NCBI GenBank assembly: GCA_964058805.1
Contig: CAXKVV010000612.1
Coordinates: 1-31,505 of the forward strand
Direction of reading: 5' to 3'
Length of the DNA stretch: 31,505 nucleotides
Origin: Schoenoplectus triqueter
Lineage: Eukaryota; Streptophyta; Magnoliopsida; Poales; Cyperaceae
The notes below the pieces were generated by a model. That model saw nothing but the letters and a program-made list of their open reading frames with translations, was not told the DNA's origin and did not search any database. Below, piece after piece: positions 22,945 to 31,505 of this stretch. How positions within the stretch are numbered: the first letter of the stretch is position 1; every line of letters begins with the position of its first letter. Position numbers and translations under genes: made by a program.

Positions 22945-23780
22945 TTGGTAGAGAATATTGCTTCGCTTTCAATCACGTGCCAGAGATACGGAGTTGATAT
23001 CTGAAATTATATTTGGGCCTACCATTGATGAATTATGAACTATCCATCACTGTAAAGATGACAAATGGGGCCAACAGCCCGCCTCATCTTATGCTGGCCT
23101 CTTTTTCCCTTCTTTTGAGTTTTAACACAGAGGTTACAAGTCACATGAGCTGTTTGTTAAAACAAAACAAACAGTTGATCCGAATCACCCATTATCATAC
23201 CCAAAAACAACTTGGTTTTTATCCAGCCGATTCATGTTTATTCTGATTTCTTATTTTCTTTTCATTTTTGTTTCTATGAACCAAAATAAAATAAAGTAAT
23301 CTGTGGAAGGAAAAGTAAATCAAGAGTACCGCTTAAGAAGACCTAAAAGTAAATAAAGAGTGCTGATTATCTTACTGATTAAGGGGGAGAAACACAAGTT
23401 TGCATCTGCAAAATGCAAAATTGACCTCAAATATTCGTTCTGCTACTTAGAAAACATTTGTTGTTGAACCAATATAGACCTCAAATTATATTTTGTCATT
23501 CATGATAGTTCGGTGTTTCGATAAAATCAAATTGAGCGAAACTTAACTGTTAAGTTTGACAGACTAGTTTGACTGAAGAGGGGGGGGGGGGAATCAGACC
23601 ACATCTATGCAAAGAAAATAAACCATGTCACATTTTGTGTTCAAATATATTGATTAATCCAATAGAATTGTTATTAATTGTCAGCCTTAGTTCACATCCA
23701 AATAGCCTTCAACACACATTACACACTTATTTTTTAATACAATAATTAAATTAATAATAAAAAATTAATATTAGGAATAG
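22945..23780. other. Intergenic stretch, nothing recognised
   Basis: It includes a run of 12 G's at about 23580-23591. No exon or RNA gene was seen. Confidence 0.45.
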
Positions 23781-23784
23781 CAAC

Positions 23785-23890
23785 GCGCCACTGTTAGTGG
23801 CGAAAAAAAAAATTATTTTGTTGCACAGTTTAAACTAAGATAGGAAAAAAAAAGTCACTCCCAAATGCGTCAGTTCCAATGACGCACTAT
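23785..23890. repeat. Small hairpins with GCGCCAC / GCGTCA modules
   Basis: cgccactgttagtggcg (about 23787-23803) and gcgtcagttccaatgacgc (about 23868-23886) are short hairpins. They share modules with the block at 13545-13775, suggesting two relics of one transposon family. Confidence 0.4.
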
Positions 23891-24250
23891 TATTTTTAGT
23901 ATTAAAATTTAATTTTTTTTGTTATTATTATTTATAATATAATTAATGTAATTATCATATTTAAAAATCAGTGCACGTTACACACCGCATATTTTGTAGC
24001 TAGGACAACTGGATTAGGAGATGCATAAAGAACTGTAGACGATTATCATTTATCAACCAACGATTCTTTACACTGTTACACATGCCCGCAAAGAGAAGGA
24101 AACGAAACGAAACGAAATTAAAAGCAACTCGAACGAAAACGAAAGCATCCCTGATTTTAATTTGCCGTGTTCGGTTGCTTACCCCGCCTTCCTCAGATCC
24201 ATCTCTAAATCCTATCTCAAGTTCGTAAATCCCTTTCTCCTCTCCTGAAC

Positions 24251-24264
24251 TAGGGTTAGGGTTT
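24251..24264 (+). promoter_or_regulatory. Telo-box in the PRA1 leader
   Basis: TAGGGTTAGGGTTT lies 12 bp before the PRA1 start codon. Its complement contains AAACCCTAA, the plant telo-box found near starts of genes expressed in growing tissue. It is only two telomere-type units, so it is not an interstitial telomere tract. The site is seen; activity is inferred. Confidence 0.5.
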
Positions 24265-24275
24265 ACGACACTCCG

Positions 24276-24851
24276 ATGACGCGCTACGGGACAATCCCCA
24301 CCTCCGATGATCTCCCCACCTCCAGTGCTCCCACCACTTTCTTCTCCCGAGCACGGGCTCAGACCAACGCCTTCGCTTCTACTCTCCGGCCATGGCGCGA
24401 GCTTCTAGATCTCAGCGCCTTCGCCCGTCCGTCCTCCTATGTCGACGCCAAGGCTCGGGCCCGACGCAACCTGGCTCACTTCCGATCCAATTACGCGCTG
24501 ATAACCCTCATAATCCTGTTCGTAGGTTTGATCTACCACCCGATTTCCATGATCGTCTTTCTACTGATATTTACTCTCTGGCTCTTCCTTTATTTTGGAA
24601 ACGAAAACCCCATTGTAGTGTATGGGAGAGAAATTGACGACCGTGTTGTGCTAGGGTTTTTGTCGCTGATCACTATATTGAGTCTTGTTTTCACCAGTGT
24701 TGGACTGAATGTTCTGGTTTGCCTTGTGATCAGTGCTTTCATTATTGGTGTACATGCTTCACTTAGGGTTTCGGATGATGCATACCTGGATGAAAGTGAG
24801 GCAGCTCAAGGCGGCTTGTTCTCAGTTGTGGCCAGCCATGAGTTTTCTTGA
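24276..24851 (+). CDS. PRA1-family (prenylated Rab acceptor) membrane protein, complete, intronless
   Basis: A 191-residue small membrane protein. PRA1 proteins bind prenylated Rab GTPases and act in ER-Golgi-endosome vesicle traffic. Visible features: N-terminal RYGTIPTS (3-10), typical of plant PRA1 members; the family signature RPWREL (38-43) before the first membrane segment; NLAHFRSNYALI (65-76); two closely spaced hydrophobic stretches (about 74-107) with the conserved YHPISMIVF between them; a loop with DDRVVLG (121-127); a second hydrophobic pair (about 128-161); and an acidic C-terminal tail with DDAYLDESE (167-175). This hairpin-pair layout and the length match the family. The ATG at 24276 is the first in frame and begins the conserved motif. 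The 5' half is clearly GC-richer than the flanks. The PRA1E/F subgroup looks most likely, but that is inferred. Confidence 0.93.
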   Translation: MTRYGTIPTSDDLPTSSAPTTFFSRARAQTNAFASTLRPWRELLDLSAFARPSSYVDAKARARRNLAHFRSNYALITLIILFVGLIYHPISMIVFLLIFTLWLFLYFGNENPIVVYGREIDDRVVLGFLSLITILSLVFTSVGLNVLVCLVISAFIIGVHASLRVSDDAYLDESEAAQGGLFSVVASHEFS

Positions 24852-25940
24852 GTGTCAATCCAAGAAACTTTCTTGCAACTTTTGGGGAGTTTGATAACTG
24901 GTGGCTGTTTGAGATTGAGATCTGATTCTTAGGTTTTGAGTATTGGGTGTTTGTGTGCAGAACATGCATCAGGTTCTCAAATGTGATTGGGGAACTTTCA
25001 AATGCTGCTTTTGATTCAGTTTATTAGTTGCATTGGAGATGATATTTTAAGAAAAAATAGATGGATTCTTGTCAGGTAGGAAATCTTGCTGGTTTTTTTG
25101 GTAAGAAAATTTGTGGAGATCTTGTCAAGTATTACATGTACTGAACTTTGGTGTATTGTAGTTCTAAACTGCAAATCAATGGCATTTAGAGAAATTTAAC
25201 AATATCATATGTTGAAGTCTGTACCTTTATTTTAAGCTTGCCTTTGGGTCCCCCCCCCAAAAAAAAAAAAAGCCCCTCTTATTATTTCTTGATGTGCTTT
25301 ACTATATAATCATCTGAGTTGAGATCTATGTTTTTCTTTTATTTATTTTTTTCTTTTGTGGTAATTACTAATGCATTGACCTGGTTATTTGAATGAGGAA
25401 ATGAACCAGTACTACATAAGTACATATAACAAACATTGTTAAGATGTGATAAACTATTCTAGAAATGAATTACAAGTTTATTACTAATAATGAGATACGT
25501 TGAACTACTCTTGAATTGAATTAGACTCTTGATTCCTGCACATATTAAACATCAGCACAAAACTATCTAATTACTAATGCCTTTGTAGTATATATTGTAT
25601 TCTTGGTGAGATCTAATATTAACATGTCAATTAATTGATGCTAACTTATTTACAATTCACATAAAAGAAAGTAGGTACCTGCATCACTTGTTCGCGATTG
25701 AATATTAACAAGTAGTATGTTCTACTTCCAAAAAAAAAAAGAATACTTGTAGTCTCTCTACTCGTGTGCTTTCAGTGGCTAGCGAAATAGAGAAGGGTCA
25801 AAAGATGCAAACGAGAATTTAGAGAGGTAGCGAAATAGAAAGATGGTCGTAAATATCCATTTTTAGAAATTTTCAGGTTGTGACCCTTAACTTGAATTTC
25901 AAATCATGAATTGTTAATTTTTTATGAAGTAAGAAACAAG
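24852..25940. other. PRA1 3' flank
   Basis: The first few hundred bases should include the PRA1 3' untranslated region. A C9 run followed by an A run lies at about 25250-25272. No further gene seen. Confidence 0.4.
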
Positions 25941-26168
25941 TCAAACAACATTTGAATTGATGGGACGTGCTGATTTTTTGGTGTATCGAATGATTGAACT
26001 AATTTGCTCGCGTAGTGAATTGATCCAATAGTTTGATGGGGATTGTGAATTATCAGCATTGGACCTTTTGCTAGATGATCGTCTTCCCAGACTGATAGTT
26101 TCACTCGGAAGAAGGCTCTTTTGACTTTTGTTTCTAGCTTTTGATTTTGATTCAGAGATAAATCTCAA
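25941..26168 (-). other. Orphan open stretch, Ser/Arg/Lys-rich
   Basis: A 75-codon open frame without ATG. Its composition is unlike the AT-noise frames elsewhere: SLGRRSSSKRSNADNS, then NYWINSLREQ and IIRYTKKSARPINS before a TGA. A stop lies two codons upstream, so if real it would be a last exon or a gene relic. I recognise no family. Confidence 0.2.
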
Positions 26169-26358
26169 AAGTTACTAGTAAACTTAATACTGCTCAGAAG
26201 TTATTACGGTTCTTTACCTACGCTCAAACCTTAAATCGAGCTCCAACTTATCAAAGAACAAGTGAAAACAGAAGGTTCGATTTGGAATCAGTTAGTGTGG
26301 GGCAGTACCAGCATGGTACATGGGTCACAACTGATACCAAAATCAAGATTATAATAAA

Positions 26359-26547
26359 TTGTCATTTGCTACCGGACAAAGTGGATACGTGACAAACAAG
26401 AAAATGTATAGAAGGCCAGAATGGCTGTTGTTTAGCAGCGAAGGGAAAATAGAAGACGAGATCTGGGTTGTGGGCTATCCTACAAGTGGAATTCCTTGCA
26501 ATGTAGGTTGTTGGTTCTCGTGCATCTTATATGGTTACATTTACTGA
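26359..26547 (+). other. Orphan open stretch of unknown origin
   Basis: Reads KKMYRRPEWLLFSSEGKIED then IWVVGYPTSGIPCN without low complexity. It has no upstream ATG in frame. It lies downstream of the MET1 stop on the opposite strand. It could be a gene fragment or chance. Confidence 0.15.
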
Positions 26548-26915
26548 CTGCATAATAAAAAATTGGTTCAATCAATTGATGTGAAATAGGTTGATAAACC
26601 TCAAGTAGAATTATCTAAGAAAAAACTGTAGAACACAACTAGTAAGGTAAAGCACGAATACATTTTTATGAGAGGCAAATTTCAAACAGGGCAAGGCTCA
26701 TTAATTTCATGCAGAGATCAAGGATTACTAAATCAGAGAAAAAATCATGTCTCTGCAAATGGCTGGAGCATACAACCAGCAGCAGAGATCTTAAAATGTT
26801 TTGATACTGCAACAAGTATATATAAAAAGATAGAAATACAGCCCAGGAAAAATCTAACTTTCAATGTATTTAGATATGCAACATTCTACAGCCGCAATTT
26901 CTTTTTGCAGTACTC

Positions 26916-27050
26916 CTACTTTTTATTTTGACGAGCAACTTCCTTCAGCTTCCTGCCGAGAGCATAGGCGAGAGGCGGCGGAACAGCATTTCCAATTTGC
27001 CTGTGCTTGTTTTGAATATTTCCTGAAAACTTGTAATTGTCTGGGAAGCC
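26916..27050 (-). CDS. MET1: MET1 last exon E (motif X and stop)
   Basis: Exon of 44 codons plus stop TAG (26918-26916). The acceptor is tcgcag at 27052-27051. It completes motif IX (GFPD), then [20 protein letters not shown] (motif X, part of the S-adenosylmethionine site) and a short basic tail. It is reached after an 813-bp intron (27051-27863) that contains simple-sequence tracts but no recognised element. Confidence 0.94.
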   Translation of the reverse strand, partial: GFPDNYKFSGNIQNKHRQIGNAVPPPLAYALGRKLKEVARQNKK

Positions 27051-30000
27051 CTGCGATTTTATTAGAGAACTTCAATTTAAAATCTTGTCATACAAAAGAC
27101 CGCCATAGAATTAAATTAACAATTTTGCATTATTGATGATTAATGTCTTCCTACTTATTTTTGCTTTTGTTGATTCCTAGTGACTCATTGATAACCATGA
27201 AGTTAAAAGCCCACATTCAATGTTTTTAAATTATCTGAAGAAAGCTGCTTTATTTTTTTATCAGTTACTCAAAGAATGTTTGGTTGTTGCAGAGAACATA
27301 TCTGGGATCTTAGAAATCTTCAATGCTTATCTTTTTTTTTCTAAATCAAAGCATAACTTCAATAAAAGAATTTGTTTTATACACAGAATATTCATAGTAG
27401 AGGTAATTTCTTCTTTTTTTCCTTGAGTAAACTCAACTGCAGACTTCCCCCAGTTAAATGCTTGAGAATGATTAACATTTACTGTACCCGTGGAGCCAAT
27501 ACTTGATGTTACCCACTTTACATTTATTTCAAAAATCATTAGTGTCAATCAAATATTTCTATAATACATTTTCCAGAAAGGCATTTTTTTTATTTTTAAA
27601 GTATTTTTGGGAAAAACATGATTTATTAGAGGTTTCATAACAAATTAACAACATAGTATACCCCCCCCCAACTCCAAACACACGCACACAAATAAAACCC
27701 CAAAAGGAAAACATATTAATCTATTAATATTCCATAACCCAAACATTTTTCAAAAAAGAAAGTTCCATTATTAACAAAGCTTCCAAATGAATTTGTTACG
27801 CAGTTATATTATCTGTCATGCCTGTGAAAACAAAAACAGCAGAAAATGGTCTAGAAAACTAACCTGAGAACGAGCACATTCACGGACAGTGAGAATGCGG
27901 TCCTGGTCAGGATGGAAGCACATCCCAACCTTGCCCATTGGCTGGGGGTCAGTTATGGAGGTCGGGAAGTTGCCTTCCCAGTCAAGCCGTCCGAAGAGAC
28001 CCTTCCATTGATTATGACGCTTTGCAGTGTTTGGCAAGCACCATGGTATCAGGTCAACCATCTGACCTGTTGATAACTTGACCTGCATTCCCACATGAAG
28101 AAAAGAGATCTCATTACTAATTTTGTTTTATTTTATTTATTTGAGTTGAAAATAGAGTAATAAGTCTGTGTCTATTAGGTTGAGCTTTCCCTAATAGAAG
28201 GGTTAGCTCGGCAGTATTTTAACAGCATGGGGATTAAGTATTACAGTTAATGCTAGACCAAATTCCAAAAGGCACAGGTATGGTAAAACCCAGTCCCAAA
28301 ATTTTCTTTTTTTTTCCTCCTTTTGCTTTCCTCCTAAACAAGAAGCCTAAAAATAATTTCCATGACAAGTCTAAAACCCAATTTGTTTGGCAAATTAAGT
28401 AATAGCTATGGAAGAATGGTAATTTTGGAAGAGTGATAGAATAGTGTCTTTTTGGAAGAGTTATAGAGGAGTGGTATTCTTAACTATTCGGAAGAGCGGA
28501 AATATCATTTGGCAGTTGTTAATCAGAATAGTTAAAATATGGATAATTATGATACTAACAATGATGAAGATAATAAAAATAATTATACAATAATAATAAC
28601 AATAAAATCATATTTATATTCATAATATAATAATATAATACTAAAATCATATTTATTATAATATAACAATAATAAATAATATTATAATACTAACAGTGAT
28701 GATAATGTATAATAATAACAATCATTATAATAATATAATATAATAATATAATAATACTAATAGTGATGATAATATAATAATCATAATCATAATAATATCT
28801 ATACTATTATATAAAGCAGCTAAGAATTGGAGAGTTCATTTTTTATCATGGTATTTTTTTATTATACCCATTTTATCCCTCAATTAGACGAATAATATCT
28901 ATTTTTTGTTGATCGAACGTATATAATCGCGTCCATTGATCCCCTCTTTCTCTCTATTTCTTTCTCATCTATACTATTATTTTCTTTTATGCACATGATT
29001 TACAAATTAGAATATTCAATATCTTTCTATTTATGTTATGATATAAAATTTTGATTTAAAGCTTAAGATATGCATTATGATTAGTAACCTTGTACATGTT
29101 TGGTAAGAAATTAATGGTGATAATATATGCTGGAATAATTCACTTTTTTTACCATAAACACCATGAATCATTAACTCATATTGTGTAGAAAATCTCATCC
29201 AAGATTAAATCTGATTTTTATTATAGGTTTTCTCTATAATTTGGTGAATCTATAATTTAATATTAGGTTTTCATGTTTAAATAAAAGAGTCCGCTGCAAC
29301 GCACGGATATATTGCTAGTAATAATAATACAACCATAATCATAATATAATATAATAATAAAATTATAATAATAATCATAATAATATAATAATAATAATAA
29401 TAAATAATCATAATCATAATCATAATAATTTAATAATAAAATATTCATATTTATATTCATAATATAATATTTATAATACTAACAGTGATGATAATGTATA
29501 ATAATAACAATCATTATAATAACATAATATAATAATATAATAATAATAATAAATAATAATCATAATATTAATATAATAATAAATTATAATCATAATATAA
29601 TATAATAACATAATAATAATAAATCATAATCATAATATAATATAATAAAATAATACAACATAATCAAACAATAATCATCATTCCGACGATAGCTAATTTA
29701 GTATACCACCTATAACTTGGTATACTGGATTAGCACTCTTCCGTAGTATTCTACTTAATCCAAAATTCGTTTGACAAATTAATTCGTGGGAATAGCAATT
29801 CTATTCTTACTTTTTGCTATTTCATGCATTGCCAAACAAACCCAAAGAGAACTTAGTACCAAACCAGGACTAACAACAATCCTCATCAATTGGAAGTAAA
29901 AACTAACAAATTCCGAAGGCACGAGTATGATAAAACCCAGTCCCAGATTTTTCCTTGTTTTTTCTGTTTCCTTCTCCCAAACAAGAAGCCTAAAAATAAT

Positions 30001-31505
30001 TTCCATGAGAAGTCTAAAACCCAAAGAGAACTCAGTACTGAACCAGGACCAACAAAGAACTTCAATTTGAAGTAAAAATAAACCAAAAAAAAGTGAGAAA
30101 GTTGATTCAAAAAAATGAAAATTAGATGGGATAGAGGGAACAAAAGAGAGAATTATATTTAGAGATAACCTTCTCATCGGGTAGATCATGCCAATCAGCA
30201 CCAGGACGCTTTGGGATGTGTTTGCACCGAATGAGATTTAGTTCATTCATCTCCTTTGAAATATGGTCATTTAAGGCTATCATATTCCCTTTTATTTTCT
30301 TTTGGAACCAGGACACTGGACCACTTTTATACTACAAGAAAAAGGAGCAAAGAATCGCAGTGAGATTAAAGTCGACCTCTAATTTCATATCATTTTTTTT
30401 ATTTACAAGTTCAAGAAAAATTGAGGCTTATTTTAAGTCAAAACATCTCAGTGCTGCTGGTTCCTGAAAAGCCTAGTTCTGATAACAATATTAGATGTCA
30501 TGCAAAAAAGTGCGCACACACAGAGGAAAGAAAGAAAATAAAATAATTCTTTCAACTGAGTAGAAAATTACATCCATGGTGACTCTATTGGCACCATTTC
30601 CAACTTCAGGCAGATCACCAATAGTATCCCTTACAGTAATTGACCGGAAAGGGGCTCCACTGGCAGAGCTCCGGACAGCTGCATAATACTTGCCATCAGA
30701 CAAGGAGATTTTTAACTCAGGGCTTGCAAAAACATGCATCGGCTCAGGCCATTCAGGTAGGGTTTCCTCTGGAGCAGCTGCCCAGATGAAGGCACGCTTC
30801 CTCGATTGAGCTACCCCATAAGACCCTGCTTCGAGTATCCCAAATCGAACCTAAAAGGGAGAATGGATGATCAGTAATATAGTTGGGCTCTATTTGATGA
30901 TACTGGAATATAGAAAGAGCATATATTATTTTCTTGTATAACAGAGTATAACTAGTCTGGTTGGTACATTGAAGTTCTGTCACACCATGGGTTTTCAATC
31001 TCTTTTCCTGCATTGTGATTGTCTCACGCTAATTTTGATGTTTCAAATGAGAACTGATACTGAAGTAACATATCATTTAAGTCAGTACAACCCTGCATAT
31101 ATATATATCTGCTCGCTGCAGAGATAAGTTGAGTTCCCAGCCTGTGCCAGAAATCTGGCACTGATTTTACAAGACCTAGTTTATCACCCGTTTACAGTAC
31201 AAATTGGCATGCTAGAAGAAGCTCGTGAAGAAAAGGTACCTGATATCCCATCTCAAGGAGAGAGGCGAGAGTTAGGCGGAAGGTCTGGCCCTTGTTGAAA
31301 GAAACAAAATTTCTGACATTCTCCAAGAGGAAATATTTTGGCCGAAAGTAATCGGCAAAAGACAAAAAGGCCAATATCATCTCACATTGCACCTTGCTCC
31401 ATGTGCTTTTGTTAAATCTGTTCATTCCTGAAAATCCCTAAACAACATAAAACAGATTAAGAATTAGAACAAGCATTTTTAATCCAATGCTTTACTGAAG
31501 TTCAT
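26916..31505 (-). CDS. MET1: MET1/DNMT1-type cytosine-5 DNA methyltransferase, 3' part (five exons)
   Basis: Maintenance CG DNA methyltransferase, acting in the nucleus on hemimethylated DNA after replication. Exons 31437-31240, 30850-30572, 30331-30170, 28082-27864 and 27050-26916 join in phase 0 throughout into 330 residues ending in a stop. Catalytic motifs: ENV (motif VI) in exon A, QSRKR (motif VIII) in exon [14 protein letters not shown] (motif IX) across exons D/E, and GNAVPPPLA (motif X) in exon E. The sequence between motifs VIII and IX, with WFQKKIKGN and [10 protein letters not shown], separates it from chromomethylases and matches plant MET1. The upstream exon ending in the PCQ motif (IV) lies beyond the right edge, so the gene is partial here. 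The third intron in the window is enlarged to 2087 bp by transposons. No frameshift or stop is seen, so it looks functional. Confidence 0.95.
27864..28082 (-). CDS. MET1: MET1 exon D (TRD end and motif IX)
   Basis: Exon of 73 codons. Acceptor atgcag is at 28084-28083 and donor gttagt starts at 27863. It encodes [35 protein letters not shown] and [12 protein letters not shown], the start of motif IX. Confidence 0.94.
28382..29840. mobile_element. TIR DNA transposon in the MET1 intron
   Basis: The ends TTTGTTTGGCAA (28382-28393) and TTGCCAAACAAA (29829-29840) are exact 12-bp inverted repeats. The flanks share CCCAA, and the uninterrupted duplicate at about 30019-30030 reads aaaacccaaagag, giving a 5-bp target duplication. 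If the right border is read three bases earlier, an 8-bp AAACCCAA duplication (hAT-like) also fits. The interior is AAT-rich, non-coding, and carries a nested Helitron. Superfamily uncertain. Confidence 0.72.
28798..29318 (+). mobile_element. Non-autonomous Helitron, copy 2, nested in the intron element
   Basis: It starts TCTATACTATTATATAAAGC after A (28797). It ends with a hairpin (CCGCTGCAACGCACGG), atatattg and CTAG (29315-29318) before T. It matches the Helitron at 15523-15991 along most of its length in opposite orientation, with many substitutions and a few indels. No coding capacity. Confidence 0.85.
30170..30331 (-). CDS. MET1: MET1 exon C (target-recognition region)
   Basis: Exon of 54 codons. 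Acceptor ttgtag is at 30333-30332 and donor gttatc starts at 30169. It encodes [19 protein letters not shown] and [10 protein letters not shown], which are hallmark segments of MET1-type enzymes. The intron before it is 240 bp; the one after it is 2087 bp and carries transposons. Confidence 0.93.
30572..30850 (-). CDS. MET1: MET1 exon B (motif VIII, QSRKR)
   Basis: Exon of 93 codons between acceptor cttttag (30852-30851) and donor gtaatt (from 30571). It encodes [19 protein letters not shown] and the segment WPEPMHVF. It leads into the target-recognition region with [14 protein letters not shown]. Confidence 0.93.
31240..31437 (-). CDS. MET1: MET1 exon A (motif VI, ENV)
   Basis: Exon of 66 codons. 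Acceptor ...tttag is at 31439-31438 and donor gtacct starts at 31239. It begins GFSGMNRF, the sequence that directly follows the catalytic PCQ in this family, and holds FLLENV (motif VI, whose Glu contacts the target cytosine). Confidence 0.93.

Larger units (their letters stand above)
28259..30085. repeat. Tandem duplication of intron sequence, first copy split by a transposon
   Basis: Copy 1 is 28259-28381 plus 29841-29907; copy 2 is 29908-30085. Shared words include taaaacccagtccca, acaagaagcctaaaaataat and agtctaaaaccca, then aaagagaact and aaccagga. The unit is about 180 bp and the copies differ at scattered sites. It lies wholly in the MET1 intron between exons C and D. Confidence 0.8.

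Noticed and set aside
24251..24264. Interstitial telomere repeat
   Set aside because: Only about two units are present; a leader telo-box explains it better.
24392..24637. Alternative frame within the PRA1 coding region
   Set aside because: It is a shadow of the real PRA1 frame, which has full family motifs.
29779..30201. Minus-strand open frame of 140 codons
   Set aside because: It overlaps MET1 exon C out of frame and runs through the duplicated intron sequence; hydrophobic composition reflects T-rich DNA.

Overview
The window looks like AT-rich nuclear DNA from a flowering plant. The evidence is three genes of plant families (one in the plant-restricted WRKY family), GT-AG introns, a telo-box next to a start codon, and many plant-type DNA transposons. 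The species cannot be named from sequence alone. I found no prokaryotic, organellar or viral genes, no tRNA or rRNA genes and no CRISPR array.

Three protein-coding genes are supported. (1) A complete three-exon group IId WRKY transcription factor lies on the minus strand at 3307-5322. It encodes 339 residues, is closest in style to the WRKY21/39/74 branch, and its last exon is a short one found by reading the sequence directly. (2) A complete intronless PRA1-family (prenylated Rab acceptor) membrane protein lies on the plus strand at 24276-24851. (3) The 3' end of a MET1/DNMT1-type maintenance cytosine-5 DNA methyltransferase lies on the minus strand from 26916 to the right edge. It has five exons (330 residues) carrying catalytic motifs VI, VIII, IX and X; the exon with the PCQ motif must lie just outside the window.

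The rest is mostly transposon-derived. From left to right: a cluster of long palindromic MITEs with TA/GA-rich ends (about 80-1360); a fold-back element downstream of the WRKY gene (2279-2854); another upstream of it (6140-6743); a MITE pair (7025-7832); a putative TIR element around an AAT-rich tract (10102-10880); a non-autonomous CACTA element that has captured a histone H4 fragment (11855-13164); a GC-richer repeat block with a 42-bp tandem array (13540-14640); a Helitron (15523-15991); a second CACTA element (16205-17551) inserted in a roughly 42-bp minisatellite; a GA-rich tract (17960-18190); a long stretch with nothing recognised; a nested palindrome (21935-21999); and a GATACG-rich repeat with a SINE-like tRNA-type B box (22300-22940).

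The large MET1 intron (28083-30169) holds a TIR transposon with a sister Helitron nested inside it. A local tandem duplication of the intron has kept an uninterrupted copy of the insertion site.

Nothing suggests that the three genes work together; they look like ordinary neighbours. I did not find a convincing new biological system. The most unusual points are the H4-carrying CACTA element, the datable transposon nest inside a DNA methyltransferase gene, and the twin Helitrons.
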